Shown here: in pieces, positions 44,274 to 54,457 of the stretch
How positions within the stretch are numbered: the first letter of the stretch is position 1
Layout of the letters: every line of letters begins with the position of its first letter
NCBI RefSeq assembly: GCF_051652165.1
Contig: NZ_JBOFTR010000003.1
Coordinates: 62,001-126,000, forward strand
Source of the DNA: Plesiomonas sp051652165
GTDB lineage: Bacteria > Pseudomonadota > Gammaproteobacteria > Enterobacterales > CAMTGL01
DNA length: 64,000 bases
Reading direction: 5' to 3'
Notes under the pieces: generated by a model
The model's input: only the letters and a program-made list of their open reading frames with translations
What the model was told of the DNA's origin: nothing
Database searches by the model: none
Translations under genes and position numbers: made by a program

Positions 44274-44295
44274 AAGGGCCTATAATCAGGCCCTT
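44274..44295. terminator. weak hairpin between lpxL and glnE
   Basis: AAGGGCC / GGCCCTT with an 8-base loop between convergent genes. T runs are short, so termination strength is doubtful. Confidence 0.5.
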
Positions 44296-44360
44296 CTGTG
44301 ATACTCCTGTCGTTATATGATCATTATTACATGGCCATTATCACTATTTTATGACAACAA

Positions 44361-47300
44361 CTATGTTGTAGGTTCTGCAAGCCATGTTTGCCAACTGGCT
44401 AATACTTGCTCTCGTTCGGCAATAAATTCCGTCATTTTGACTTTTCCAGTTTGCTGTAACAGAGCTAAACGGTGGTTCTCATCCCGTAACCGGCAATAAC
44501 ACTGTGTTAGCGCATGTGCTTCTTGTGTCGGCATCAGACCGTAACGGGCTAACTGCTCAAAAATTCGTACATTATCAGACCAGAGTGTCACGGCTGGCTG
44601 CTCGGCAGCAAAGCGAAGCACCAGATATTGCGCAATAAACTCAATATCGGTAATCCCCCCCGGATCAGCTTTTAAATCAAACCACGCGGGATCACGGTTA
44701 GCGAGGTGATCTTGCATTTTATGCCGCATGGTTAGCACATCGTGTCGGAGTGCTGACTCATGACGAGGTTGGCATAAGATATTTTGCCTAACTTGCGTAA
44801 ATCCGGCGCGTAATATCGGATCACCATACACGACGCGGGCACGGGTGAGTGCCTGATGCTCCCAGGTCCAAGCCTCTTGCTGCTGATAGGCGTGAAACGC
44901 ATGCAAAGGGCTAACTAATAACCCTGCTGCACCCGATGGGCGTAAACGGGTATCGATCTCGTACAAAATACCGGAGCCAGTTCGTGTACCAAACAAGTGC
45001 ATAATCCGCTGCACTAAACGCAGATAAAACTGGCGACCATCAATTTTCCGAGGGCCTTGTGTGATTACATCTGCTGGGCAATCAATCAAAAAAACCAAAT
45101 CCAGATCCGATCCATAACCAAGCTCCCACCCACCCAGTTTACCGTAACCGACAACAGCAAAGCCGCGGCCTCCACGTTCGTGCAAATGTTCAGGCTCACC
45201 AAAACGGGCACAAACATGACCCCATGCCTGTTGCACAACCGCTTCAATCATCGCTTCTGCCAACGAAGTGAGATGATCGCTGACTTTCATCACTGGCAAT
45301 GCCCCTACAATATCGGCCGCAGCAATCCGCAACAGTTGTGCCTGTTTAAACTGGCGCAACGCTTCCATTTGTTGCTCTTCATCCTCTTCGGGAACGCGCA
45401 GTAAATATTGGCGTAGCTCATCAGGGTAGTGCTGTAAAGAGAGCGGTTGGTAGAGCGTATGTGGGTCTAACAGCTCATCAAGCAAAATAGGGTAGTGTGC
45501 TAATTGCGCAGCCACCAGCGGTGATGCCGCACAAAGGGTAATCAGGTGCGTTAATGCCGAACGATGCTCAAGCAACAGTTCAAGGTACGTTGTGCGGGTC
45601 GCAATTTTACTCATCAGATGAATAATACGTGCTAACAGTTCTGTAGGCTGTGTATGTGTTAGTACCGCATCTAACAAACACGGCATGAGGCGATTAAGCA
45701 CTTCTCGCCCGCGTGGGCCAAGCGTTCGCTTATCCATTTCGTGGCGAAAATCAGTGATAGTACGCCGCACTGTCTCTTGCTGATCAATAGCAACGCCTGC
45801 TGCACACAATAATGTTGTGGTTTCAGAATCACTCAAATGGCCCAACCATAATTCAAGGTAACAGTGTGCTTCGCTTTTGACTTTTACATGATCTTTTTTA
45901 TCCTGATGATGAACATCTGCTTCTGCTACCGAATGTTCATCATCTTCGCCAATAAGCTGAGTAAAAATTTTCCGCACTGCGTCAGTATGTTGGTTGAGTG
46001 TTTGTGTCAGTATCGACCAATTATCGTGCTGCATTGCCCATGCTAAACGCGCACGATCTAGGGTGTGCGTTGGTGAATCTTGCATTGGCAAGGTTTGAGT
46101 TTGTTCATCACGGATGGCCTGCAATACATTCTCTAACCGCCGTAAATACAGATAAGCACTGTGTAACTGCTGCACATCAGCAGGTGTCAATAGCCCCATT
46201 TCACCACAAGCATATAACGTTGGCAGCAGTGAACGCCCTTGTAATGCGGGTTCACGACCACCACGAATGAGTTGAAAGGCTTGTGCAATAAATTCAATTT
46301 CACGGATACCGCCTGCGCCAAGTTTAATGTTATCAACTAACCCACGCCGCCGAACTTCACGCGCAATCATGCCTTTCATATTTCGTAGCGATTGGATCAC
46401 ACTAAAATCAATGTAACGACGAAATACAAATGGCCGTAACATCTGCTTCAATGTCTGCGCATATTGGCTACCATCTTCCCCCAACAGCCGCGCTTTGATC
46501 ATCGCGTAGCGTTCCCAATCACGCCCTTGCTCTTGATAATAATCCTCTAATGCCGCATAGCTCATTACTAACGGGCCACTATCACCAAACGGGCGTAATC
46601 GCATATCTACCCGATACACAAAACCATCCGCAGTAGGATGATCTAATACTTTGATTAAACGTTGCCCTAAACGGGTAAAAAACTGCGCATTAGCCACTGA
46701 GCGCCGACCACCTTGTGTCTCTCCGTTTTCAGGATAAGCGAAGATCAGATCGATATCAGATGAGAAGTTCAACTCACCACCACCGAGTTTTCCCATTCCT
46801 AAAATCAAAAGAGGTTGTGGCTCACCCTGTGCATTGCAAGGTGTACCCATTTCACGGCAAGCGGCTTGATAGAGCCAATGACGTGCTCCCACAATTAAGG
46901 CTTCAGCCAGTAAACTCAGTTGTGTCAGTGTTTGTTGAGTCAACTGTGGTAATTCGGCATGACAGCACCGTGGGCTACCGGCCAAAAGAGGGTCTTTTTC
47001 AGGTAAACATAGGTTATCAGATGCTGATCGCACAGCAACTTGTAGCCATGCAATTTTGGTTAACTCAGCGCGCCGAAATTGACGCAATACCCGCATCAAA
47101 CTGGCTTCATCAAACACCTGAGACAGTGCTTGCTCAAGCTGTGTCGTATAGTGTTGTTCACGCCCATAAGCCGGTAGTTCAGTACACAACGCGGTCAGTA
47201 CATCAGGTTGTAATAGCAGTGTCTCAGCCGCAAATTCAGACAACGCTAACAGTTGCACCAATGAATGACGCACATCTATCGACGCAGGCGCTGATAACAT

Positions 47301-47489
47301 AGCCAATGTTGGTAGATGTACCGCAGCATCAGGCTGACTATACCGCTGCACCATACGTTGCAACAAAGGTTGTGTTGCATGTGCAAGTGGTTCTGGCAAC
47401 TGCGTACAGGCCGTACTCATGGCTATCGCAAAATCACTCAATATGGTGGTAGTTAATGTGTTAGGAGTCTGGGTCATGGCGGCATCCAA
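44361..47489 (-). CDS. glnE: bifunctional glutamine synthetase adenylyltransferase/deadenylylase
   Basis: A 1042-residue enzyme with two nucleotidyltransferase domains: N-terminal deadenylylase (LGMGKLGGGELNFSSDIDL, about residue 230) and C-terminal adenylyltransferase (GYGKLGGWELGYGSDLDLVF, about residue 755). It also has IKLGAGGIREIEFI, KADPGGITDIEFIAQYLVLR and DELLDPHTLYQPL. It sets glutamine synthetase activity in response to PII. It is about 95 residues longer than the E. coli enzyme; the extra length is at the N-terminus and around residues 530-560 (EADVHHQDKKDHVKVKSEAH). Terminators flank the gene, so it is probably transcribed alone rather than with ygiF. Confidence 0.95.
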   Translation of the reverse strand: MDAAMTQTPNTLTTTILSDFAIAMSTACTQLPEPLAHATQPLLQRMVQRYSQPDAAVHLPTLAMLSAPASIDVRHSLVQLLALSEFAAETLLLQPDVLTALCTELPAYGREQHYTTQLEQALSQVFDEASLMRVLRQFRRAELTKIAWLQVAVRSASDNLCLPEKDPLLAGSPRCCHAELPQLTQQTLTQLSLLAEALIVGARHWLYQAACREMGTPCNAQGEPQPLLILGMGKLGGGELNFSSDIDLIFAYPENGETQGGRRSVANAQFFTRLGQRLIKVLDHPTADGFVYRVDMRLRPFGDSGPLVMSYAALEDYYQEQGRDWERYAMIKARLLGEDGSQYAQTLKQMLRPFVFRRYIDFSVIQSLRNMKGMIAREVRRRGLVDNIKLGAGGIREIEFIAQAFQLIRGGREPALQGRSLLPTLYACGEMGLLTPADVQQLHSAYLYLRRLENVLQAIRDEQTQTLPMQDSPTHTLDRARLAWAMQHDNWSILTQTLNQHTDAVRKIFTQLIGEDDEHSVAEADVHHQDKKDHVKVKSEAHCYLELWLGHLSDSETTTLLCAAGVAIDQQETVRRTITDFRHEMDKRTLGPRGREVLNRLMPCLLDAVLTHTQPTELLARIIHLMSKIATRTTYLELLLEHRSALTHLITLCAASPLVAAQLAHYPILLDELLDPHTLYQPLSLQHYPDELRQYLLRVPEEDEEQQMEALRQFKQAQLLRIAAADIVGALPVMKVSDHLTSLAEAMIEAVVQQAWGHVCARFGEPEHLHERGGRGFAVVGYGKLGGWELGYGSDLDLVFLIDCPADVITQGPRKIDGRQFYLRLVQRIMHLFGTRTGSGILYEIDTRLRPSGAAGLLVSPLHAFHAYQQQEAWTWEHQALTRARVVYGDPILRAGFTQVRQNILCQPRHESALRHDVLTMRHKMQDHLANRDPAWFDLKADPGGITDIEFIAQYLVLRFAAEQPAVTLWSDNVRIFEQLARYGLMPTQEAHALTQCYCRLRDENHRLALLQQTGKVKMTEFIAEREQVLASWQTWLAEPTT

Positions 47490-47528
47490 TCCGATAAAAA
47501 CAGCAGAACAATACCTTCTAAGCTAACA

Positions 47529-47567
47529 AAAAAGCCCTGCTTCATCACTATGAATACAGGGCTTTTT
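47529..47567 (-). terminator. terminator after the chemoreceptor gene
   Basis: AAAAAGCCCTG / CAGGGCTTTTT with a 17-base loop, between the chemoreceptor stop and the glnE start. T runs on both strands. Confidence 0.82.
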
Positions 47568-47602
47568 ATGCTCAGTGAAGAGAATAGCGAGACAATCTTA
47601 AC

Positions 47603-49138
47603 TTAATGTTTAAAACGAAACTCACCAATCTCCGCTTGTAATTTCTCAGCGTGTGATTGCATCGCATCGGCTGTTTCAGTCAGCTCCGTCATCACCGTAA
47701 CAGCACCTAAAATCAGCTCACGCACGTTGCTCAGATTTTTACTCATCTCTTGTGCAACCGTGCTTTGTTGTTGGGCCGATGACGCTATCTCAAAGTTCAT
47801 TTCACTAATACTGAGTACACTAGCTTCAATTTTTGTAAATTCACTGCCTGCTTGTGTAATCTGTGCCGTTCCCTCTGCCGCTTCAGTAACACTCTGTTCC
47901 ATAAACTCAACGGCTTGACTTGCGCTACTTTGCAATTGCGAGATCATCTCTTGAATCTCAACCGTTGCAGTTTGGGTACGTTGTGCAAGTTGTCGGACTT
48001 CATCTGCGACCACCGCAAATCCACGCCCTTGCTCCCCTGCGCGTGCCGCTTCAATGGCGGCATTTAATGCCAGCAAATTCGTTTGTTCAGAGATACTCCG
48101 AATCGTTGAAACAACCGAACCAATTGAACCCACCCGCTCTTCAACCTGATTTACCGCGTGGGCTGACTCACGAATATCCGCTGACAATTGGCAGATTACC
48201 TCCGTAGTACGCCCAACAAATTGGGCCCCTTGCTTGGCTTGTTCGGCGCTGATCGTTGTAGTTTTTGAAGCCAACTCTGTATTTTGTGCGACATTTTGCA
48301 CCGTAGAGCTCATCTCGCTCATGGCAGAGGCTAACTGATCTATCTCCGCAAACTCCTCTTTAGTCGCCTCACCCGTTTCACTCATGGCTATCGACATCAC
48401 TTCAGCAATTGCCGTTAACTCCTGTGCCGTTGAGGTTTGAATCGCCACAATATTATGCAAGTTTAATCGGGTCCGCTCTAATACCTGAGCCATATCCCCA
48501 AACTCATCACGGCACGGCATTACGATGGGCAATGTCAGATCTTTATTCGCAATAGCGTTAATATTTGTAGTTAAGTAGTTAATCTGTTTATGCATCACTC
48601 GCACAACACTGACCAACAAACCAATAAATAATACTATCATGGCTAACGTCTGCCACACGATTCTTAGCAGAAAATCTTGATACGCCTGATCGGCAAATTG
48701 TCGGTCAAGCTCTACGCCAATCACCCAGCCATGATGATTGAGTAAATATGTTTGCTGATTACCCTCGTGCACCCAGCCTGATAGCACCCCTCCAACACTC
48801 TTTTGCCAACTATCGCGATCATGAAAACGGGGGTTTCCCAATAATTGCCCTTCAGGCGTCAACACATAAACGCTTTTTTTCTCTTGTTGTAACAGACCAG
48901 AAAGCGTAGACAGTTGCCCAGTGGTATATAAACTATTCAGTAAAGTGGCCACTGTATTGGCTTGTTGCTGTGTATTTTGCTGCGCGGAGAGCAGTAAATT
49001 TTGCTGCAGTAAGTGAGCATCAAATAATTGTTTTCCTGTTAATAATACGGTACTGCCTACCATCAACAGTACAATCTTGGGTAATAACCGAATATTAACC
49101 AACCAGCGTTCTACAAAATTAAACCGTATTGTACTCAT
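47603..49138 (-). CDS. methyl-accepting chemotaxis protein
   Basis: A 511-residue chemoreceptor. First membrane helix about residues 18-40, a periplasmic sensor of about 115 residues (44-155; LNSLYTTGQLSTLSGLLQQE), a second helix about 158-180 (IVWQTLAMIVLFIGLLVSVV), HAMP about 182-235, then the long signalling coiled coil. The conserved hairpin tip is EQTNLLALNAAIEAARAGEQ followed by GRGFAVVADEVRQLAQR. It lacks a C-terminal CheR-docking pentapeptide (ends GEFRFKH). The ligand is unknown. It stands between glnE and ygiF, which are adjacent in E. coli. Confidence 0.93.
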   Translation of the reverse strand: MSTIRFNFVERWLVNIRLLPKIVLLMVGSTVLLTGKQLFDAHLLQQNLLLSAQQNTQQQANTVATLLNSLYTTGQLSTLSGLLQQEKKSVYVLTPEGQLLGNPRFHDRDSWQKSVGGVLSGWVHEGNQQTYLLNHHGWVIGVELDRQFADQAYQDFLLRIVWQTLAMIVLFIGLLVSVVRVMHKQINYLTTNINAIANKDLTLPIVMPCRDEFGDMAQVLERTRLNLHNIVAIQTSTAQELTAIAEVMSIAMSETGEATKEEFAEIDQLASAMSEMSSTVQNVAQNTELASKTTTISAEQAKQGAQFVGRTTEVICQLSADIRESAHAVNQVEERVGSIGSVVSTIRSISEQTNLLALNAAIEAARAGEQGRGFAVVADEVRQLAQRTQTATVEIQEMISQLQSSASQAVEFMEQSVTEAAEGTAQITQAGSEFTKIEASVLSISEMNFEIASSAQQQSTVAQEMSKNLSNVRELILGAVTVMTELTETADAMQSHAEKLQAEIGEFRFKH

Positions 49139-49556
49139 GCCAATCCCTGTGTCTGCCTATCCCTAGTTGTAGCGGAAAATTTTTATCTACAGCTCTATCG
49201 GCAAACAGCAGCAATACATAATTTCATCGACAAAAATAAGCGACTCATGTCACAAAAATCACCGCCAAGAAAATAATTTGGGGGAATAAAGACGAACGGC
49301 CTCGCAAATAAAACACATACTTCTCATTAAACTGAGGTAGAAAAATTGCCGGCACCGCTCAAAACTCAACATAACATCTCTTTTCCTACACACCCATTAT
49401 CCAGCTAGAAAAAAAATCAACATGTTACGCGGTAAAAAAACACAATGTGAACGTTTATCAGCCCAGCTTTTAGGCTTATAACGTCTGTATTTTCTTGTCA
49501 TGGTCGGCTTATTATTTATCTCTTTTCTTGATTGCGTATTTCAACGTATCTTGTAA
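49139..49556. other. intergenic stretch upstream of the chemoreceptor
   Basis: About 420 bases with no supported gene, RNA or repeat. It should contain the chemoreceptor promoter; no sigma28-type pair was identified with confidence. Confidence 0.5.
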
Positions 49557-49588
49557 TGAAATAGCAGACCCGAAGTACTGCTATTTCA
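49557..49588 (-). terminator. stem-loop after ygiF
   Basis: A perfect 11-base stem TGAAATAGCAG / CTGCTATTTCA with a 10-base loop, 21 bases past the ygiF stop. It lacks a long T run, so it may end or protect the mRNA. Confidence 0.55.
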
Positions 49589-49608
49589 CTCAAAACGAAT
49601 ATATTGAC

Positions 49609-51300
49609 TTAAAACCAATACGTATCTTGGGCTAAAAGATGACGTCGCGCCTGTTCTAACTGCTCAACAAGATACGTCTCTTCGGCATTTAAGCTATTTA
49701 ATAACGAAACACAGCATGTCATCTGCGCAGTCGCAGTATTGCTTTGCAAATCTGATGTTTTCTGTTCCACCTCTTCTGTCTTGTTTGCAATCAGCACATT
49801 GTCAATGTACTGCTGGACAAAACGGCGTACTGCATCATGCTGTTGTAACGTTTGCTGCAATGCCCATACCCGTTGCCACGCCTGACGAAACGATAAACAC
49901 GGCTCGGCGACATACAGCCCCCCTAATGCCCGCTCGGTTTGAGCATAACGCTGTACCCGTGGTATTTGATCTAAATAGTTTTGTCGCGCCAATGGCTTTG
50001 CGCCAACCAAAACACTTTTTACCTCAGACCACTGACGTGCCAATTGAATATCAGCAAATCGTTTAATTGGCGCAGCCAAATCCTGCCGGCTTTTTGTATC
50101 AATAAAACCTTGCCAGCGTTGCTCAATTAACCATTGATTAAACATCAGCACTAATTGGGCGTAGCGCGGGCTGAAGAGCAGTGCCTGATAGTGTGTCACT
50201 GATAATGGGTGTAATGCCTTTTCAACCGCATCAAATAGGGCTGGCGCATTAATATGCAGAGCAAGATCTGGTTGTTGTAGCCATACAGCTAATGGGCTCA
50301 ATGCCTCAATAACGCCCAGTTGTTCATCAAGCCACAATAACTCATGCCGTAAAGTCGCCGTAGCTTTGCGGGGAATGTGCCGCCCAAACAACGTAAACCA
50401 GTGGCGGATAAAATCAACCGCACAGCGCACCTCTTGCAATGCAGACCATGCTAATGGGGCATGATAAGCGGGCTCAATGCCCGTTGTTGAACATAATGCA
50501 GTGTGAAACCGTGCCTCATTGGTCTGCCAATGTGCCAATGCTTGCTCTAATGCCTGCGCAAATGCGTGCTCTAAATTTGCTTTGCGCGATATCGCCATCA
50601 GTGATAACGGTGCGGCTATATCTGCAGTATGTCGTGCTAAAGTACCCGTGTATGATAAAGCGACTTGCTGTGCTAAACGGTAGCCACGTGCTGCCTTACT
50701 CTCACTGCCTTGGCGTAATCCCCCCAACTGACATAACTCAGTCGCCAGTTGAAACAGCGCACGTGGCTGACCGCTCACAAGCTCAAGTTCTATTTCACAA
50801 ATGGCTTCTCGATGCTCGCCTGCAATTACCCAACCTTGATCAAATGCCAGCTCTATCTCCGAAAATTGATTGCACGGCTTGCCATTTTCATCGAGATCTT
50901 CGCAATAAATAAGCCATTGCTGACGCAAAAAATCAGTATTAAATAGCGGTTGTAATTGTGCATTCACGGCACTGACATCCCACTTCGCTGGCCAAATGCC
51001 GACATCAAACAGTGTTAAATCGGGCACATCTTGCATAATAGCTACATTAAACTCTGGCCGCTGATGCAACCCTGCAACGACTCGACCCTCTGTTTTTAAC
51101 GTCTGAGTATGAACATTATCTGCGGTGCGTACACGTAATCCCATTTTGGCACTACGCAAAAGTTGTGTGGGCGTATCATAATAGGTGTTGGTCAGTTGTT
51201 GTTGATGGTGTTTGCTGACGGCGTGTTTTTTTACTAACTGTAACAACGGGGCTTCAATCGCCGGTGACACAATAAATTTCAGCTCAATTTCAGTATTCAT
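49609..51300 (-). CDS. ygiF: inorganic triphosphatase (CYTH-CHAD)
   Basis: A 563-residue protein. The N-terminal CYTH domain (residues 1-200) has the EIELK motif (MNTEIELKFIVSP) and strands with QTLKTEGRVVAGLHQRPEFN; the C-terminal CHAD domain (about 225-560) is rich in His/Arg helices (HALAQWQ-type). E. coli YgiF hydrolyses inorganic triphosphate. This form is about 130 residues longer, the extra part falling in the CHAD half and a Gln-rich tail. It is followed upstream by phosphate transport genes on the other strand, a possible functional link through polyphosphate. Confidence 0.88.
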   Translation of the reverse strand: MNTEIELKFIVSPAIEAPLLQLVKKHAVSKHHQQQLTNTYYDTPTQLLRSAKMGLRVRTADNVHTQTLKTEGRVVAGLHQRPEFNVAIMQDVPDLTLFDVGIWPAKWDVSAVNAQLQPLFNTDFLRQQWLIYCEDLDENGKPCNQFSEIELAFDQGWVIAGEHREAICEIELELVSGQPRALFQLATELCQLGGLRQGSESKAARGYRLAQQVALSYTGTLARHTADIAAPLSLMAISRKANLEHAFAQALEQALAHWQTNEARFHTALCSTTGIEPAYHAPLAWSALQEVRCAVDFIRHWFTLFGRHIPRKATATLRHELLWLDEQLGVIEALSPLAVWLQQPDLALHINAPALFDAVEKALHPLSVTHYQALLFSPRYAQLVLMFNQWLIEQRWQGFIDTKSRQDLAAPIKRFADIQLARQWSEVKSVLVGAKPLARQNYLDQIPRVQRYAQTERALGGLYVAEPCLSFRQAWQRVWALQQTLQQHDAVRRFVQQYIDNVLIANKTEEVEQKTSDLQSNTATAQMTCCVSLLNSLNAEETYLVEQLEQARRHLLAQDTYWF

Positions 51301-51469
51301 AATGGGAAACCCGATGTTGTCACATAAATAGCACTGCTTTTTATCTTAATGGCAGCAGAAAAATGAGGTTATTTGATGTCAAGCGGATGAAGTCTGCACT
51401 GACATACGATAACATGCGCATCCTCTGACAACTGTTGCGCAATGAAACGCCAACATAGGTGCATTGGTT

Positions 51470-52150
51470 ATGCCAGTTAATACTATTTTAGGTCTTTTTG
51501 CCAAGTCTCCAATTAAACCTTTAGGTGAGCATGCAAAAAAGGTACATGAGTGTTGTTTACAGCTCGTGCCTTTTTTTGAAGCCACTGCAAGCAATGATTG
51601 GGAAAAAGCGAATCAGCTGCGCGAGCATATTTCTCAACTTGAGAAACAAGCTGATACGCTAAAACGTGAGATCCGCCTTAAGCTACCCCGTGGCTTATTC
51701 CTGCCTGTTGACCGTACTGACATGCTTGAATTGCTCACTCAGCAAGACAAACTTGCCAACCGTGCGAAAGATATCTCTGGACGCATTATCGGCCGCCATT
51801 TACGCATTCCCGATGAAATGCACTCTGCTTTTATGAACTATCTGCAACGCTGCTTGGACGCAACAGCGCAATCACACCGAGTTATCGCCGAAATGGATGG
51901 TTTACTCGAAACCGGCTTTAAAGGCCGTGAGGTTGCACTGGTAGAAACGATGATCACGGAGTTGGATCACATCGAAGATGATACAGACCACCTCCAGATC
52001 CTGCTACGTCAGACACTATTGACGCTGGAAGATCAATTCAATCCGATTGATGTGGTGTTCCTGTACAAGACTCTGGAATGGGTGGGTGATTTAGCCGATC
52101 AAGCACTGCGCGTAGGCGCACGTTTAGAATTGATGCTAGCTCGCTCATAA
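51470..52150 (+). CDS. PhoU-like (TIGR00153, DUF47) phosphate transport accessory protein
   Basis: A 226-residue, mostly helical protein of the YkaA/PhoU-related family (VNTILGLFAKSPIKPLGEHA; PRGLFLPVDRTDMLELLTQQ; DQFNPIDVVFLYKTLEWVGD). It is regularly encoded just before Pit-type transporters and thought to control them. The ATG at 51470, with AGGTG upstream, is chosen over a TTG two codons earlier. The pit gene follows 23 bases downstream. Confidence 0.9.
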   Translation: MPVNTILGLFAKSPIKPLGEHAKKVHECCLQLVPFFEATASNDWEKANQLREHISQLEKQADTLKREIRLKLPRGLFLPVDRTDMLELLTQQDKLANRAKDISGRIIGRHLRIPDEMHSAFMNYLQRCLDATAQSHRVIAEMDGLLETGFKGREVALVETMITELDHIEDDTDHLQILLRQTLLTLEDQFNPIDVVFLYKTLEWVGDLADQALRVGARLELMLARS

Positions 52151-52173
52151 CGTAGCAAATAATAGGTAATACA

Positions 52174-53439
52174 ATGGAAATTTTGGCACAACACGGCTCA
52201 CTTATCGTGCTGGTCGCGGCTCTTTTAGGCTTATTGATGGCTGTAGGTATCGGCGCAAACGATGTTGCCAATGCAATGGGTACCTCTGTCGGCTCAAAAG
52301 CGGTCACTATCAAACAAGCGATTATTATCGCAATGATCTTTGAGTTTGCTGGCGCTTATTTGGCCGGTGGTGAAGTAACCCAAACTATTCGTAACGGAAT
52401 TATTGAGACTTCGTTATTCAACCATCAACCGCAAATTTTGGTCTTTGGCATGATGTCAGCACTGCTGGCAGCCGGAACATGGTTGATTGTGGCCTCATTT
52501 ATGGGCTGGCCTGTATCAACTACGCACTCTATTATCGGTGCGATTATCGGGTTTGCTTGTGTGTCTGTTGGGCCACATGCGGTCGATTGGAGCAGTGTAA
52601 AAGGTATCGTAGGGAGCTGGCTTATTACCCCATTAATTGCAGGGGTACTGGCTTACGGCATATTTATCAGTGCACAACGGCTGATATTTGATACCGAAAA
52701 CCCAATGAAAAATGCTAAACGTTATGGCCCGGTGTACATGTTTTTGACCGCACTGGTTATTTTCTTAGTAACCATCAAAAAAGGCTTAAAACATGTTGGT
52801 CTGGATCTGAGCGACAGCGAAACACTGCTGATTTCCGTGTTATCGGCCTTCGCCGTAATGGTTGGTGGCTACCTGTATATCTCCAGCAAAAGCTTTACTG
52901 CCAAAGCTGTCTCTAAAAATGGGTTTGCCGGTGTAGAGCGGGTCTTTAGTGTCCTGATGGTGATTACCGCTTGTGCAATGGCGTTTGCCCATGGTTCAAA
53001 CGATGTGGCTAACGCTATTGGCCCACTTTCGGCGATTGTTGCGGTGATAAATAGCGGCGGTGATTTACAAAATACTTCACCTATCGTCTGGTGGATTTTA
53101 CCGCTTGGTGCAGTAGGTATTGTCATTGGTCTTGCGTTACTCGGACATAAAGTGATGGCAACAGTGGGTACAGGCATTACCGATCTAACACCGAGCCGTG
53201 GTTTTGCTGCGCAGTTTGCTACCGCGACAACTGTAGTCATTGCCTCAGGAACAGGCCTACCAATCTCTACAACCCAAACACTGGTAGGGGCAGTATTAGG
53301 TGTTGGTTTTGCCCGCGGTATTGCCGCACTGAACTTAGGGGTAGTGCGAAATATTGTTGCATCGTGGATCATTACCCTACCTGCCGGTGCTTTCCTATCA
53401 ATTATTTTCTTCTATTTTTTCCGCGCGGTATTCTCTTAA
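52174..53439 (+). CDS. pit: Pit-family inorganic phosphate transporter
   Basis: A 421-residue low-affinity phosphate symporter with two PD001131-type repeats typical of PiT: GANDVANAMGTSVGSKAVTI near residue 28 and HGSNDVANAIGPLSAIVAV near residue 272. About ten membrane helices flank a central cytosolic loop (about 170-200). Closest to the Pit proteins that travel with TIGR00153 partners. Operon with the preceding PhoU-like gene. Confidence 0.92.
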   Translation: MEILAQHGSLIVLVAALLGLLMAVGIGANDVANAMGTSVGSKAVTIKQAIIIAMIFEFAGAYLAGGEVTQTIRNGIIETSLFNHQPQILVFGMMSALLAAGTWLIVASFMGWPVSTTHSIIGAIIGFACVSVGPHAVDWSSVKGIVGSWLITPLIAGVLAYGIFISAQRLIFDTENPMKNAKRYGPVYMFLTALVIFLVTIKKGLKHVGLDLSDSETLLISVLSAFAVMVGGYLYISSKSFTAKAVSKNGFAGVERVFSVLMVITACAMAFAHGSNDVANAIGPLSAIVAVINSGGDLQNTSPIVWWILPLGAVGIVIGLALLGHKVMATVGTGITDLTPSRGFAAQFATATTVVIASGTGLPISTTQTLVGAVLGVGFARGIAALNLGVVRNIVASWIITLPAGAFLSIIFFYFFRAVFS

Positions 53440-53569
53440 TCGCTGGAAAACAACTTAAAATATAACAATAGTATTGGGTGGTACGTCAAACAGGCGTACC
53501 ACCGATTTGCTTCACTTTGACAAACCCTCTACTATTGCCTCATCTTGAACACGTACAAAATTTAACCTT

Positions 53570-54193
53570 ATGCCTAACAAACGATATCTACACCTTGCAG
53601 CCTTGCTGCTTGCTGCTTGTTCATTCAATACACTAGCGGCTGAAACACGTTATATTTCAGATACATTACAAACATATGTGCACTCAGGCCCAGGAAACCA
53701 ATACCGCATTGTTGGTACACTCAATGCCGGAGAGCCTGTCACTCTTGATGCCTCAAACGCACAATCAGGCTACGCTCAGGTTACAGATAGTAAAGGCCGC
53801 CAAGTCTGGTTACCGGCGAACCAATTAAGTACAACACCGAGTTTACGTACCCGTGTGCCAGAGCTTGAAGCACAGGTCAAAACGCTAAGTGAAAAACTCA
53901 GTACTATTGATAACAGTTGGCAAGAGCGCACCAAAGAGATGCAACACAAAGTGAGTAACAGTGATGCTGATCTGAGTGCCTTAAAAAATGAAAATAATCG
54001 CCTAAAAAGTGAATTAAAAAATACACAAGACAAGATGCTGTTACTCAGCACACAGTTAAACGGTGAAAAACGCGAAATTCTAATGCGTTGGTTTATCTAT
54101 GGCGGTGGTGTTGCGGGTATTGGTTTGCTCATCGGGTTAGTGTTGCCTAGCATTATGCCAACACGTAAACGAAAAGATCGTTGGATGAAATAA
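53570..54193 (+). CDS. ygiM: SH3-domain signal-transduction-like protein YgiM
   Basis: A 207-residue TIGR04211 protein: signal peptide (RYLHLAALLLAACSFNTLAA), a bacterial SH3 domain at about residues 25-90 (YVHSGPGNQYRIVGTLNAGE), a coiled coil of about 70 residues (about 93-165), and a C-terminal membrane helix (YGGGVAGIGLLIGLVLPSIM) with a basic tail. It probably sits in the inner membrane facing the periplasm. ygiM is next to cca in E. coli; here about 4 kb with the pentapeptide gene and exeBA lies between. Confidence 0.9.
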   Translation: MPNKRYLHLAALLLAACSFNTLAAETRYISDTLQTYVHSGPGNQYRIVGTLNAGEPVTLDASNAQSGYAQVTDSKGRQVWLPANQLSTTPSLRTRVPELEAQVKTLSEKLSTIDNSWQERTKEMQHKVSNSDADLSALKNENNRLKSELKNTQDKMLLLSTQLNGEKREILMRWFIYGGGVAGIGLLIGLVLPSIMPTRKRKDRWMK

Positions 54194-54280
54194 TCCCGGT
54201 ATTGCCATGTTGTTATAATATTATTGATGATAACGAAAACACTGGCGGTTACAATCAAGCACATTCTAATGAAGCGTCTT

Positions 54281-54317
54281 TTTGTATTATTCGATAAAAG
54301 AAAGTATATAATACAAA
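54281..54317. other. AT-rich inverted repeat after ygiM
   Basis: Perfect 10-base arms TTTGTATTAT / ATAATACAAA with a 17-base loop, 88 bases after the ygiM stop. It could act as a weak terminator or mark the edge of the inserted segment. The rest of 54194-54457 shows nothing. Confidence 0.4.
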
Positions 54318-54457
54318 TCGACAACATCAGAAGTGAAAATAACCGTCAGTTTTTATGATGAAATCGAATATAAATAGTATGATTCACCAAAAAAATAACA
54401 CGGTGCAATAAATTAGTTTACACATGAACTCACTAGATGATTTTCAGTTATCAAAAA

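Noticed and set aside
46715..47302. A 195-codon frame opposite glnE
   Set aside because: It is the shadow of a highly conserved gene.
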